Source: an uncultured Alphaproteobacteria bacterium
GTDB lineage: Bacteria > Pseudomonadota > Alphaproteobacteria > Micropepsales > Micropepsaceae
NCBI GenBank assembly: GCA_903837555.1
Contig: CAILUV010000074.1
Span: forward strand, 1-64,000
Direction of reading: 5' to 3'
DNA: 64,000 nt
Position 1 is the stretch's first letter; every line of letters starts with the position of its first letter. Shown piece after piece: positions 32,129-41,278 of this stretch. The translations under genes and the position numbers were made by a program. Below the pieces are notes generated by a model. That model was not told where the DNA came from. It did not search any database and was given only the letters and a program-made list of their open reading frames with translations.

Positions 32129-33849
32129 CAGGCTGTCCGCCGCTGCCAGACAAAGCTGAGCGCAAAGAACAGCAAGCCGCTCGCCACGCCCGCCCATCCG
32201 ATCACGTGGAACACGCCCAGTGAAGTTTCCAGCGCGGCGCGCGGATCGACCACCTGGCCGCCCAGCGTTTCGGTTGCTGCGTGTTCGGCGATGAAGGCGC
32301 CCAGATACTGCGCCCAACTGCTCGACAGGAACCAGACCGCCATCATGGTGGAGACCAGCGCCGGGACCGACAGCTTGGTGATCTCCGACAGGCCGACCGG
32401 CGACAGGCACAGTTCGCCGGTGGTGTGCAGCATGTAAGCCAGCGCCAGGAAGATCAGCGGCAGGCGATAGTCGCTGTCGGCAAAACCGGCGGCCCAGACT
32501 AGCACCAGAAAGCCCGCCCCCACCTGCAACAGTCCCAGCCCGAACTTCACCAGCGGATGAGGATCGCGGCTGTTGCGGGCCAGCCATGTCCACAGCAGCG
32601 CGAAGACTGGCGCGAACAGCAGGATGAAACCAGCGTTGAAGGACTGGGTCTGGGCGGCGGTGAAGCCGTCGGGCAGCTGGGTATTGCGGTCGGCGAACAG
32701 GTTCATGGAGGAACCGGCCTGTTCGAACAGGGTGAAGAACACCACCGCGCCCGCGATCAGGATCAGCGCCAGGATCATGTCGGCGCGGGCGCGGCCCTGA
32801 CACTTGGTTGCGATGTACCAGCCGACATAACCCAGCACGATCACCGAACCGGCGGTGAGCATCGCGCCCACGGCCGCGTTGCGCTGAACCAGAAACCAGA
32901 TCACGAACACGCCCAGTATGCCGCCCAGATAGATCAGGTGCTCGCGCGTCAGCGGCCCGGCGACCTTGCGGGCCAGTTCGACGGGATTGGGCGGCTCGCC
33001 ATTGCCTTCCAGCGCATCCTTGCCGCGCACGAAGACGATGAGGCCCGCCAGCATGCCGATGCCGGCAAGGCCGAAGCCCGCCCACCAGCCTACGGTTTCG
33101 CCCAGCAACCCGCACAGTATGGCGGCCCAGAAGGCGCCCAGATTAATGCCGTAATAGTAGAGCGTGAAACCGGGGTCGCGGCGCGGATCGCCCTGTTGGT
33201 AAAGCTGGCCGACGATGCTGGAAATGTTGGGCTTTAGGAAGCCCACGCCCATGATGATCAGCGCCAGCGCCAGATAGAACAACGACAGGAACAGCGGATT
33301 GCGCTCTTCCACCGTGGAATAGCTGCCCGATGGCAGTTCGGTGGGCAGCGCGGCATCGGCTGGGAGCCCCTTGATGGTCAGGCCACCATTCTGTCCCGGC
33401 GCGTAGCTGTAGGCGGTATCGCCCACCACCACCTTGGGCGCTTTGCCTGTGATCACTTCATAGCGCGTGCCTTCATGCACCAGATACTGGCGCGCCGGTC
33501 CGCCTTCCGCCGCCATCAGGCCATGACCCGCCACCAGCAAAAGCGCGCCGAACACGATGGCCTTGCGCGTGCCCAGGTAGCGGTCGGCCAGCACGCCGCC
33601 GATCAGCGGCAGCAGGTAAACCAGTGAGGTGTAAGCGCCGTACTGCTGGTTGGCGGCGGCGTCATCGAACAGGAAGTGGGTGGTGAGGTAGAAGATCAGC
33701 AGGCCGCGCATGCCATAGTAGGAAAAGCGCTCCCACATTTCGGCGAAGAACAGGACTTTCAGGCCGCGCGGATGCTTGCGCATCTGCAGGTAAACCGGCA
33801 TGCCGGTCGCGATGGTGATGATGATGCCGATCAGAACGACGATATTCAT
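32128..33849 (-). CDS. Proton-dependent oligopeptide transporter (POT/PTR family)
   Basis: The 573-residue membrane protein has the POT signature FFAEMWERFSYYGMRGLLIFYL, then PLIGGVLADRYLGTRKAI, PNISSIVGQLYQQGDPRRDPGF and FALLWTWLARNSRD in later helices. It should import di- or tripeptides with protons. A position between sseA/GNAT and metC in one operon suggests uptake of peptides as sulfur or amino-acid source, which is inference. It starts 10 nt after the GNAT gene. Confidence 0.92.
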   Translation of the reverse strand: MNIVVLIGIIITIATGMPVYLQMRKHPRGLKVLFFAEMWERFSYYGMRGLLIFYLTTHFLFDDAAANQQYGAYTSLVYLLPLIGGVLADRYLGTRKAIVFGALLLVAGHGLMAAEGGPARQYLVHEGTRYEVITGKAPKVVVGDTAYSYAPGQNGGLTIKGLPADAALPTELPSGSYSTVEERNPLFLSLFYLALALIIMGVGFLKPNISSIVGQLYQQGDPRRDPGFTLYYYGINLGAFWAAILCGLLGETVGWWAGFGLAGIGMLAGLIVFVRGKDALEGNGEPPNPVELARKVAGPLTREHLIYLGGILGVFVIWFLVQRNAAVGAMLTAGSVIVLGYVGWYIATKCQGRARADMILALILIAGAVVFFTLFEQAGSSMNLFADRNTQLPDGFTAAQTQSFNAGFILLFAPVFALLWTWLARNSRDPHPLVKFGLGLLQVGAGFLVLVWAAGFADSDYRLPLIFLALAYMLHTTGELCLSPVGLSEITKLSVPALVSTMMAVWFLSSSWAQYLGAFIAEHAATETLGGQVVDPRAALETSLGVFHVIGWAGVASGLLFFALSFVWQRRTA

Positions 33850-33859
33850 GGCGTATCCC

Positions 33860-34384
33860 TCAGGGGAGTTCGACGAAGCGTTCTTCGCGGGCGTAGGCGG
33901 TGAATCCCAGCCGCTGGTATAGCGGCAGGGCGCGGGGGTGATCCAGCGTGCAGGTGTTGATGGTCAGGCGCTGGATGGGCAGCGCCCAGGCGTTCATGCA
34001 GACATGATAGGCAAAGAAAAATCCCAGCCGCTTGCCGATGGCTTCGGGCATCAGCCCGAAATAGGAAATATTGACCTGGCCTTCCTTGCGCAGATCCAGC
34101 TCAGCCATGCCGGCGGGATTTCCATCCGTATACAGAACAAATAGCTGATTGCGCGGATCGTGGATGATCTCGGCCAGCTTTTCTGGACTCAGCTTCTTGC
34201 GGTCGACCCAGTAATAGTCCGCGCCGATCGTGTCGTAGAGGTAGCGGTAGAAATGCGGAGGCGGGTTTTCGCACTTGAGAAGCGCGATCTTGCCGCGGGG
34301 CTGGGGCGGGGGCAGGGCGGTGGGCCTCACGTTCATTTCCAGGAACGTCACCGTCATGGGAATGCGCCGCGCCGCCTTTGCCAT
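33860..34384 (-). CDS. GNAT family N-acetyltransferase
   Basis: The 174-residue product has a GNAT fold: the acetyl-CoA binding region is near LMPEAIGKRLGFFFAYHVCMNAW, and the C-terminal TINTCTLDHPRALPLYQRLGFTAY is typical. The N-terminal part (CENPPPHFYRYLYDTIGADYYWVDRKKL) is shared with a subset of alphaproteobacterial GNATs of unknown target. It starts 1 nt after the sseA stop (TGACATG), so it is tightly coupled to it; an internal ATG (residue 10) is an alternative start. Confidence 0.82.
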   Translation of the reverse strand: MAKAARRIPMTVTFLEMNVRPTALPPPQPRGKIALLKCENPPPHFYRYLYDTIGADYYWVDRKKLSPEKLAEIIHDPRNQLFVLYTDGNPAGMAELDLRKEGQVNISYFGLMPEAIGKRLGFFFAYHVCMNAWALPIQRLTINTCTLDHPRALPLYQRLGFTAYAREERFVELP

Positions 34385-34385
34385 G

Positions 34386-35216
34386 TCAGTCCCTGACTAC
34401 CGGCGCCTCGGCGCGGCCGCCCCATTCCGTCCAGGAGCCGTCGTACAGGGCGACATCTCTGGCGCCCAGCTCGTCCAGCGCCAGCATGACAATGGCGGCG
34501 GTAACGCCGGTGCCGCAAGTGGTGACAACGGGACGCGCCGGGTCGATCCCGGCGCGCTGAAAAATCTCGCGCAGCTCTGCCTGCAATTTGTAAGTTCCGT
34601 CTTCGCCGAGCAGCGTGCGGAAATGCACGTTCGCCGCGCCCGGCATGTGGCCGCCGCGCACGCCCGCGCGCGGTTCGGCTTCGTTGCCGGTGAAGCGGCC
34701 AGGACTGCGGGCATCGGCGATCTGGGCATTGCGGCTGCCGATGATGGCCATGACATCCTGGAAGTTGCGCATGATGGCGGGGCGGAGAATGGCATGGAAG
34801 GTCTGGGGCACGGGTTTGGCGGGACCGTCTTCCACAGCGCAGGCCTCGCGCTTCCATTTGGGAAAGCCGCCATCCAGCACCTTCACATCGTCATGGCCCA
34901 TGGCCTTGAACATCCACCACACGCGCGGGGCTGAAAAAATGCCCGAGCCGTCATAGATCACCAGGCTATCGCCGTTAGCGATGCCCAGCGCGCCTACGGC
35001 GCGGGCAAAGTCTTCCGGGCGCGGGAGCATGTGCGGCAGATCGGTGGACCGGTCAGCAATCGCGTCGATGTCGAAATGCACCGCGCCAGGAATGTGCGCG
35101 GTTTCAAATTCAGCAACGGGGTTGCGGTTTTCGCTGGGCATGTACCAGGAGGCGTCCACCACGCGCACATCGTCCAGATGCGCCGCCAGCCATTCGGTGG
35201 ACACAAGATTGGTCAT
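34386..35216 (-). CDS. sseA: 3-mercaptopyruvate sulfurtransferase
   Basis: SseA transfers sulfur from 3-mercaptopyruvate to thiols, cyanide or proteins. The 276-residue product has two rhodanese domains: an inactive N-terminal one (about 1-130) and an active C-terminal one with Cys234 in TTCGTGVTAAIV, the CGxGVT loop typical of mercaptopyruvate rather than thiosulfate enzymes. The start at 35216 follows cysK by 10 nt; upstream in-frame residues read antisense-like sequence within cysK. It links cysteine metabolism with persulfide formation. Confidence 0.92.
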   Translation of the reverse strand: MTNLVSTEWLAAHLDDVRVVDASWYMPSENRNPVAEFETAHIPGAVHFDIDAIADRSTDLPHMLPRPEDFARAVGALGIANGDSLVIYDGSGIFSAPRVWWMFKAMGHDDVKVLDGGFPKWKREACAVEDGPAKPVPQTFHAILRPAIMRNFQDVMAIIGSRNAQIADARSPGRFTGNEAEPRAGVRGGHMPGAANVHFRTLLGEDGTYKLQAELREIFQRAGIDPARPVVTTCGTGVTAAIVMLALDELGARDVALYDGSWTEWGGRAEAPVVRD

Positions 35217-35226
35217 TGCCCACGTC

Positions 35227-36261
35227 TCATAAAAAGGGAACCGCGATGGCGGCGCTGCGGTCTGCCAGCCAAGGCGGCACGGGCAGGCCCTTCTCGCGCA
35301 GGAAAACCGGATTGAATAGCTTGGACTGGTAGCGGTTGCCGTAATCGCAAAGGATCGTAACGATGGTGTGGCCCCGTCCCATGTCTTTGGCCATGCGGAT
35401 GGCGCCCGCGACATTGATGCCGGTCGAGCCCCCCATGCACAGACCCTCATGCTGCAGCAAGTCGAAGATGATCGGCAGTGCCTCTTCGTCCGGCACCTGG
35501 TAGGCGTCGTCGATGGGCGCGCCTTCGAGATTGGCGGTAACGCGGCCCTGGCCGATGCCTTCGGTGATCGAGCTGCCCTGCATTTCCAGCTTGCCCGTCT
35601 TGATCCAGCTATAAATCGCCGCGCCATGCGGATCGGCGGCCGCGATGCGGATATTCTTGTTGCGCTCTTTCAGCGCGATGGCCATGCCGCTCAGTGTGCC
35701 GCCGGTGCCGACGGCGCAGACAAAGCCATCGACCTTGCCATCGGTCTGCGCCCAGACTTCGCGACCGGTGCCTTCAATATGGGCCTGGCGGTTGGCGATA
35801 TTGTCGAACTGGTTGGCCCAGACCGCGCCGTTTTTTTTCGTCCTGGCCAGTTGTTCGGCCAGGCGCCCCGACAGCTTCACGTAATTGTTGGGGTCCTTGT
35901 ACGGCACCGCAGGGACTTCGATCAGTTCGGCGCCCAGCAGGCGCAGCGCGTCTTTCTTCTCCTGGCTTTGGGTGTCGGGAATTACGATCACCGTCTTGAA
36001 GCCCATGGCATTGGCGACCGTGGCAAGCCCGATGCCGGTGTTGCCGGCGGTGCCTTCGACGATGGTGCCGCCGGGGCGAAGCTGGCCGCGTTTGATCGCG
36101 TCCTGGATGATGAACAGCGCGGCGCGGTCCTTGACCGACTGGCCGGGATTGAGAAATTCAGCCTTGCCCAGAATCTCGCAGCCCGTGGCTTCGGACGCCT
36201 GTTTGAGACGGATCAGCGGCGTGCCGCCAATCGCGGCGATGACATCATGCTTTATTTGCAT
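35227..36261 (-). CDS. cysK: Cysteine synthase A (O-acetylserine sulfhydrylase)
   Basis: The 344-residue fold-type II PLP enzyme makes cysteine from O-acetylserine and sulfide. The PLP lysine is Lys44 in NPGQSVKDRAA, the substrate loop is EGTAGNTGIG, and the phosphate loop is VGTGGTLSGM. GSSITEGIGQGRVTANLEG sits before the C-terminal domain. It is slightly longer than E. coli CysK. Twenty-four bases separate it from phrB upstream, too few for an obvious promoter, so it is probably read from farther up. Confidence 0.93.
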   Translation of the reverse strand: MQIKHDVIAAIGGTPLIRLKQASEATGCEILGKAEFLNPGQSVKDRAALFIIQDAIKRGQLRPGGTIVEGTAGNTGIGLATVANAMGFKTVIVIPDTQSQEKKDALRLLGAELIEVPAVPYKDPNNYVKLSGRLAEQLARTKKNGAVWANQFDNIANRQAHIEGTGREVWAQTDGKVDGFVCAVGTGGTLSGMAIALKERNKNIRIAAADPHGAAIYSWIKTGKLEMQGSSITEGIGQGRVTANLEGAPIDDAYQVPDEEALPIIFDLLQHEGLCMGGSTGINVAGAIRMAKDMGRGHTIVTILCDYGNRYQSKLFNPVFLREKGLPVPPWLADRSAAIAVPFL

Positions 36262-36285
36262 GACTTGGAACCTAGTCGGCCCGGT

Positions 36286-37644
36286 CTAGCGCTTCAAGCC
36301 TTTGAAAGCGCTCAGCGCGCGGTCACGGCCACCCGCCAAATCCACGATGGGGGCAGGGTAATTTTTGGGCGGCTGGGGCGCTTCCCAGGGACTGTGGATA
36401 TGTTTGTCCGACAGGCCCGCCAGCTCCGGTACGAAGCGGCGGACATAGACGCCCTCCGGGTCGAATTTTTTGCCCTGCAGGACGGGATTGAAAATGCGGA
36501 AGAAGGGCGCGGCATCGGCGCCGCAGCCCGCCACCCACTGCCAGTTGGCGCTGTTGCTGGCCAGGTCGGCATCCACCAGCGTGTCCCAGAACCATTCCTC
36601 GCCATCGCGCCAGTGGATGCCCAGATGCTTGATCAGCAGGCTGGCCACGATCATGCGCACCCGGTTGTGCATCCAGCCTGTCTGCCAGAGCTGGCGCATG
36701 CCCGCATCAACGATCGGAATGCCGGTCTGGCCTTGCGTCCAGGCGCGGAAGTCTTTCGCGCTTTTGCGCCAGGGGAATTGGGTAAAGCGCTGATCCAGCG
36801 GCTTGGTCGGCAGGGCGGGATTGTGAAACAGGAGCTGGGCGCAGAATTCGCGCCAGCCCAGTTCCTTCAGATAGGTTTCACTGCCCGCGCTGTGACCATG
36901 GGTGCGCACCGCATGCCAGATCTGGCGCGGCGAGATTTCGCCCCAATGCAGATGCGGCGACAGCCGCGAGGTGCCGTCGCGGTCGGGCAGGTCGCGCGCG
37001 CGGGTGTAATCCTTGATGTCGTCCAGGAAATCATACAGCGCGGCCTGGGCGGGCTTTTCGCCCGGCGTCCAGTCGAAGCCCTTCGACCAGTCCGGCTTGT
37101 GCGGCAGCAGCTTCCAGTCCTTCAGCTTGTCGCTTTTGGCGGCGTGGAATTTCAGGTTGCGCGGCGCGGGCTGCGCCGGCGCGACATCGCGCTGCCGCAT
37201 GGCGGTCCAGAAGGGCGTGAACACCCGGAACGGTGTGCCGCCCTTGGTCTTGAGTTCCCAGGGCTCGTGCAGCAGCGCGCCGTTGAAGCTTTGCGCGGCA
37301 TCGCCCAGCGCGGACTTGATAGCCTTGTCGCGCGCGACGGCGAATGGTTCGTAGCAGCGGTTCCAGAGAATGCGGTCTGCGCCGCTTTCGCGCATGACAG
37401 ATTTGATGACGGCGGCGGCGTCGCCACGGCGCAACACCAGATGGCCCTTGAGCGACGCGTCCAGCGCGGTGAGGGAATGGTGCAGCCACCAGCGTGATGC
37501 CCCCCCCATCTTCCAGTCGCCAGCCGCCTCGTCATCCAGAATATAGAGGCACAGCAGCGGCGCGCCCGTGGCCGCCGCGGCGCGCAAGGCGGGATTGTCA
37601 GCCAGTCGAAGATCCTGGCGAAACCAGATGATGACGGGGTTCAT
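36286..37644 (-). CDS. phrB: Deoxyribodipyrimidine photolyase
   Basis: The 452-residue flavoprotein repairs pyrimidine dimers with blue light. The N-terminal antenna domain begins VIIWFRQDLRLADNPALRAA. The FAD domain contains TSRLSPHLHWGEISPRQIW, WREFCAQLLFHNPALP and the block WTQGQTGIPIVDAGMRQLWQTGWMHNRVRM, plus DADLASNSANWQWVAGCG. These are class I CPD photolyase features, including the tryptophans of the electron-transfer path. tag lies 31 nt upstream, so two DNA-repair genes sit together. Confidence 0.94.
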   Translation of the reverse strand: MNPVIIWFRQDLRLADNPALRAAAATGAPLLCLYILDDEAAGDWKMGGASRWWLHHSLTALDASLKGHLVLRRGDAAAVIKSVMRESGADRILWNRCYEPFAVARDKAIKSALGDAAQSFNGALLHEPWELKTKGGTPFRVFTPFWTAMRQRDVAPAQPAPRNLKFHAAKSDKLKDWKLLPHKPDWSKGFDWTPGEKPAQAALYDFLDDIKDYTRARDLPDRDGTSRLSPHLHWGEISPRQIWHAVRTHGHSAGSETYLKELGWREFCAQLLFHNPALPTKPLDQRFTQFPWRKSAKDFRAWTQGQTGIPIVDAGMRQLWQTGWMHNRVRMIVASLLIKHLGIHWRDGEEWFWDTLVDADLASNSANWQWVAGCGADAAPFFRIFNPVLQGKKFDPEGVYVRRFVPELAGLSDKHIHSPWEAPQPPKNYPAPIVDLAGGRDRALSAFKGLKR

Positions 37645-37675
37645 GCCGCGCCTACGCGCCGGCGCGCGATTCGGA

Positions 37676-38266
37676 TCACTGGCGGGCCAGGCTGGCGCAT
37701 TCCTTGTGCCGGAAGCAGGTGGTCAGGTGGTCGTTGACCATGCCGACGGCCTGCGCGAAGGCGTAGACAATCACCGGGCCGCAGAAATTGAAGCCGCGTT
37801 TTTTCAGCTCTTTGGAAAGTCCGACGCTCATGTCGGTCTGGGCCGGCACATCGCCGCGTCCCTTGAAGCGGTTGGTCTGTGGCTTGCCGCCGACATGCTT
37901 CCAGATCACATCGTGAAAGCCGCCGGGCTCCTTTTCCTCGATCTCTAGCCACAGCCGCGCGCCGCGAATGGTGGCTTCGATCTTGGCGCGGCTGCGTATG
38001 ATGCCTTCGTTCTTCAAAAGCCGCTCGACGTCGCGGGCGTTGTAGCGGGCGATCTTTTGCGGATCAAAGTCATGGAAAGCTTTGCGGAAGTTCTCGCGCT
38101 TGCGCAGGATTGTGATCCAGGACAGTCCGGCCTGAAAACCGTCCAGCACCAGCTTTTCGTACAGCGCGCGGGAGTCATGCTCCGGCACGCCCCATTCGGT
38201 GTCGTGATAGCTCTGGTACAGCGGGTCCTCGCCCGGCCACCAGCAGCGCGTCTTCAGCTTAGCCAT
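37676..38266 (-). CDS. tag: DNA-3-methyladenine glycosylase I
   Basis: Tag removes 3-methyladenine from alkylated DNA. The 196-residue product starts MAKLKTRCWWPGEDPLYQSYHDTEWG, followed by the helix-hairpin-helix region DGFQAGLSWITILRKRENFR. The C-terminal zinc residues are in VNDHLTTCFRHKEC. The gene start overlaps the ygfZ stop by 13 nt, so expression is coupled to ygfZ. It is followed by phrB. Confidence 0.94.
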   Translation of the reverse strand: MAKLKTRCWWPGEDPLYQSYHDTEWGVPEHDSRALYEKLVLDGFQAGLSWITILRKRENFRKAFHDFDPQKIARYNARDVERLLKNEGIIRSRAKIEATIRGARLWLEIEEKEPGGFHDVIWKHVGGKPQTNRFKGRGDVPAQTDMSVGLSKELKKRGFNFCGPVIVYAFAQAVGMVNDHLTTCFRHKECASLARQ

Positions 38267-39081
38267 GACGGCCTCGTTAGCGTCACCGGAATGGACGCGG
38301 CCGTGATGTCGCCCTGCGTTTCTTCCAGCCGGTCCAAACGCACCAGTGCAAAGGCGGTTTGGCCATGGCTGGACAGGATTTCCCCGATCTCGCTGCCGCC
38401 GCGTGTCACCGCGCCGGTGCCGGGCAAATCCATCTGGGCGGTGATCGTCAGGATGCGCTTGCGGGTTGTGGCGCGGTGTTTCATGCGCGACGTCAGTTCC
38501 TGGCCGATATAGCAGCCCTTGGTGAAGGACACGCCGCGCAGTTCTTCCAATCCGGCATCCAGCGCGAAGACTTTCTCAACGCCGAAGTCGGAGGCCTCCG
38601 GCACGCCCAGCGCCAGCCGCGCTTCGTGATAGGCGCGGGGGCCGGGCAGGTTGGCGGGCATCTCGGCGGTCGCGCCGATGCTGCGCAGGCCCAGCGCCGG
38701 CACGCGCGGATCCGCAAAGGTGACGGCGCGATCGGCATAGGATGTGGCGCGGTTCTCGGGATGGCCCCTCAGATTGCTGTAGACCGCCAGCGGGTCACGC
38801 GCTTCTATCTCGACCCGCGCCCGCAGCTTGTACATCTTCAGTTTCTTGAGCAGCGCGTCGCGCGAATCCTTCGCGCAATCGATCAGCAGCGCGCCGTCGC
38901 CTTCGGTCACGAAAAAATCGTAGAGGATTTTGCCCTGGGCGGAGAGCAGGGCGGTATACAGACCTGTGCCCGGCGCCAGCCCGCCCGCCACGTCATTGGT
39001 GACAAGGCCCTGCAGAAATTCCCGCGCCTCGGGGCCGGAAATTGCGAGTACAGCGCGGTCGTCGAGAAGTGCCGGTTCCAT
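38254..39081 (-). CDS. ygfZ: Folate-binding protein YgfZ (Fe-S cluster maintenance)
   Basis: The 275-residue product belongs to the YgfZ/IBA57 family, which uses tetrahydrofolate to support assembly of certain [4Fe-4S] proteins. The diagnostic motif KGCYIGQELTSRMKHR with the conserved cysteine is present near residue 187. The N-terminus EFLQGLVTNDVAG and the YGFZ-type C-terminal beta-barrel also match. It opens the minus-strand block and is divergent from the dihydroorotase gene across 64 bp. Confidence 0.92.
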   Translation of the reverse strand: MEPALLDDRAVLAISGPEAREFLQGLVTNDVAGGLAPGTGLYTALLSAQGKILYDFFVTEGDGALLIDCAKDSRDALLKKLKMYKLRARVEIEARDPLAVYSNLRGHPENRATSYADRAVTFADPRVPALGLRSIGATAEMPANLPGPRAYHEARLALGVPEASDFGVEKVFALDAGLEELRGVSFTKGCYIGQELTSRMKHRATTRKRILTITAQMDLPGTGAVTRGGSEIGEILSSHGQTAFALVRLDRLEETQGDITAASIPVTLTRPSWLS

Positions 39082-39145
39082 CCATCCCAGTTAATCCCCC
39101 TCGTCAAGATTGCCAAGGGCTGAAAGGCCGGGCTAACTGCCGGTC

Positions 39146-40495
39146 ATGAGCACGAAAAATCCCCAGAATTTCGACCTCCTGATCCGCGGCGGCATAGTCG
39201 CCACCCCCAATGGAATCGCCGAGGGCGATGTGGGCGTCATCAACGGGCGCATCGCCGCCATCGGCGCGCTTGGAAACGCCAGGGCCGCCGAAGTGTTCGA
39301 GGCCAAGGGGCTGCATGTGCTGCCCGGCGTGATGGATACCCAGGTGCATTTCCGCGAGCCCGGCAACGCGCACAAGGAAGACCTGGCCACCGGCAGCCTT
39401 GCCGCGATTCTGGGCGGCGTCACCGCCGTGTTCGAAATGCCCAACACCGTGCCGCCGACCACCACGGTCGAAGCGGTGCAGGACAAGCTGGCGCGCGCCG
39501 CGGGGCGCATGCATTGCGACCATGCTTTTTATGCGGGCGCCGCGCCGCAGAACATCGCCGACCTGGCGATGCTGGAAAAGCTGCCGGGCGTTTGCGGCAT
39601 CAAGGCGTTCCTGGGTTCGTCCACCGGCACGCTGCTGCTCAACAAGGAAGAAGATATTCTGGCGGCGCTGAAGTCGGGCACGCGCCGCGTCGCGGTCCAT
39701 TCCGAAGACGAAGACCGCATGATCGAGCGCAAAGCTTTGGCCGAGCGCGGTCGCCCCCAGACCCATCCGGTGTGGCGCGATGCGGAATCGGCGCGCATGT
39801 CCACCGAAAGGGTGCTGCGCCTGGCGCGCGCCGCGGGCCGCCGCCTGCATGTCCTGCACATCACCACCGGCGATGAAATTCCGCTGCTGGCCGCCGCCAA
39901 GGATATTTCCACCGCCGAGACCACGCCGCAGCATCTGACCCTGTCGGCGCCGGAATGCTACGACCGGTTGGGCACCTATGCCCAAATGAACCCGCCCATT
40001 CGCGACGAGGCCCATCGCCTGGCGCTGTGGGAAGCGGTTCGCGACGGCGTGATCGACGTGATCGGTTCGGACCACGCGCCGCACACGCGCGAGGAAAAAG
40101 ACAAGACCTATCCGGAATCACCCTCAGGCATGCCCGGCGTGCAGACGCTGGCGACCATCATGCTGGATCACGTCAACAAAGGTAACCTGACGCTGGAGCG
40201 CTTCATCGACCTGACCGCCTCGGGTCCGCAGCGCATTTTCGGCATCGCCGGCAAGGGCCGCATTGCGCTGGGCTATGACGCCGACTTCACCATTGTCGAT
40301 ATGGGTCTGACGCGCGAAATTCAGAACCAGTGGATCGCCTCCACCTGTGGCTGGACTCCGTTCGACGGCATGAAGACCAAGGGATGGCCGGTCGCCACCA
40401 TCCTGCGCGGACGCACCGTCATGCGCGACTTCGCCGCCACCGGCAAGGCCGATGGCAAGCCCGTGCGGTTCGTGGAAACCCTCGAGCCGGCATGA
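39146..40495 (+). CDS. pyrC: Dihydroorotase (class I)
   Basis: The 449-residue amidohydrolase forms dihydroorotate in pyrimidine synthesis. Metal-site motifs are DTQVHFREPG near residue 64, GIKAFLGSSTGTLL, AVHSEDED, LHITTGDE and SDHAPHTREEK. The length and HFREPG form fit the long class I enzymes rather than the short E. coli type, although hydantoinase-like relatives share some blocks. Its stop overlaps the LysE-type gene by 4 nt (ATGA). No pyrB is adjacent. Confidence 0.9.
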   Translation: MSTKNPQNFDLLIRGGIVATPNGIAEGDVGVINGRIAAIGALGNARAAEVFEAKGLHVLPGVMDTQVHFREPGNAHKEDLATGSLAAILGGVTAVFEMPNTVPPTTTVEAVQDKLARAAGRMHCDHAFYAGAAPQNIADLAMLEKLPGVCGIKAFLGSSTGTLLLNKEEDILAALKSGTRRVAVHSEDEDRMIERKALAERGRPQTHPVWRDAESARMSTERVLRLARAAGRRLHVLHITTGDEIPLLAAAKDISTAETTPQHLTLSAPECYDRLGTYAQMNPPIRDEAHRLALWEAVRDGVIDVIGSDHAPHTREEKDKTYPESPSGMPGVQTLATIMLDHVNKGNLTLERFIDLTASGPQRIFGIAGKGRIALGYDADFTIVDMGLTREIQNQWIASTCGWTPFDGMKTKGWPVATILRGRTVMRDFAATGKADGKPVRFVETLEPA

Positions 40496-41139
40496 CGATT
40501 CTGTATCTGGTCCTGTCCGGCATGGTGATGGGCCTGATCGCGGCGGCCCCCGTCGGACCGGTGAACCTGATCTGCATTCGGCGAACCTTCGCCTTTGGCA
40601 CGGTCAACGGTTTCGCCTCCGGGCTGGGCGCGGCTCTGGGCGACGGCGTGTTCGCCGCCATTTCCGGGTTTGGCCTGACCTGGATCGCCCAGCTTATCGA
40701 AGGCTATTCCACCATCATCCAGTTGATTGGCGGCGCCATGATGGTGTGGTTCGGCTGGCGCTCTTTCGTGGCGCCCGCCGTTCCCCGCTGCCCGGAGACC
40801 GGGGAGGTGGACAAGAGCAACACCAAGCTGGGCCGGGCAATGCTGTCGACCTTCGCGCTGACCATCACCAATCCGGCCACGCTGCTGTTCTTCGGCGGCA
40901 TGTTCGCCGGCCTTAGCGGGCTGGCGGGCGAGACGGGTGATTTTGGCGATGCCGGCTGGGTGATTGCGGGCGTGGTCGGGGGGTCTGCTTTGTGGTGGCT
41001 GGTTCTGACCGCCCTGATCGGGCTCTTTCACACCCGGATCGACGAGGGGGCCATGCGGTTCATCAACCGCGGCTCTGGCCTCCTGGTTGGGGCTTTTGGC
41101 CTGGCCGTTCTGGTCCATCTGGCAGTCAAATTCGCCTGA
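40492..41139 (+). CDS. LysE family translocator
   Basis: The 215-residue membrane protein has about six helices and the LysE-family N-terminal motif GLIAAAPVGPVNLICIRRTFAFG, then NPATLLFFGGMFAGL in the middle. Family members export amino acids or homoserine lactones; the substrate is unknown. The ATG at 40492 overlaps the dihydroorotase stop, which decides against the longer in-frame start at 40330. Confidence 0.87.
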   Translation: MTILYLVLSGMVMGLIAAAPVGPVNLICIRRTFAFGTVNGFASGLGAALGDGVFAAISGFGLTWIAQLIEGYSTIIQLIGGAMMVWFGWRSFVAPAVPRCPETGEVDKSNTKLGRAMLSTFALTITNPATLLFFGGMFAGLSGLAGETGDFGDAGWVIAGVVGGSALWWLVLTALIGLFHTRIDEGAMRFINRGSGLLVGAFGLAVLVHLAVKFA

Positions 41140-41278
41140 ACCCGCACATCGGTTAAGCAGGATGGCGGATTTCGGCGGCCCGCCAGGGTTTTCCATGGTT
41201 TCAGGCGCTTGGGCCTGGGGCCTGGAGCGGGGTAGTATGGCGGCGGAGCGGAGCACCCTGTTGTTTTCGGAGAGTGGA

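Noticed and set aside
30974-33115. 713-codon version of metC
   Set aside because: The first 330 codons read the POT transporter gene out of frame. The conserved lyase begins at 32128, overlapping the transporter stop.
30630-36261. SAM or other sulfur-related riboswitch in the cysK-metC block
   Set aside because: The genes are separated by only 1-24 nt or overlap, which leaves no room for a leader, and no riboswitch core was seen upstream of ygfZ.
35368-37497. 709-codon open frame on the plus strand opposite cysK and phrB
   Set aside because: It is antisense to two genes with clear catalytic motifs, has low-complexity Arg/Gln/Ala composition and no family pattern. Long antisense frames are expected at this GC content.
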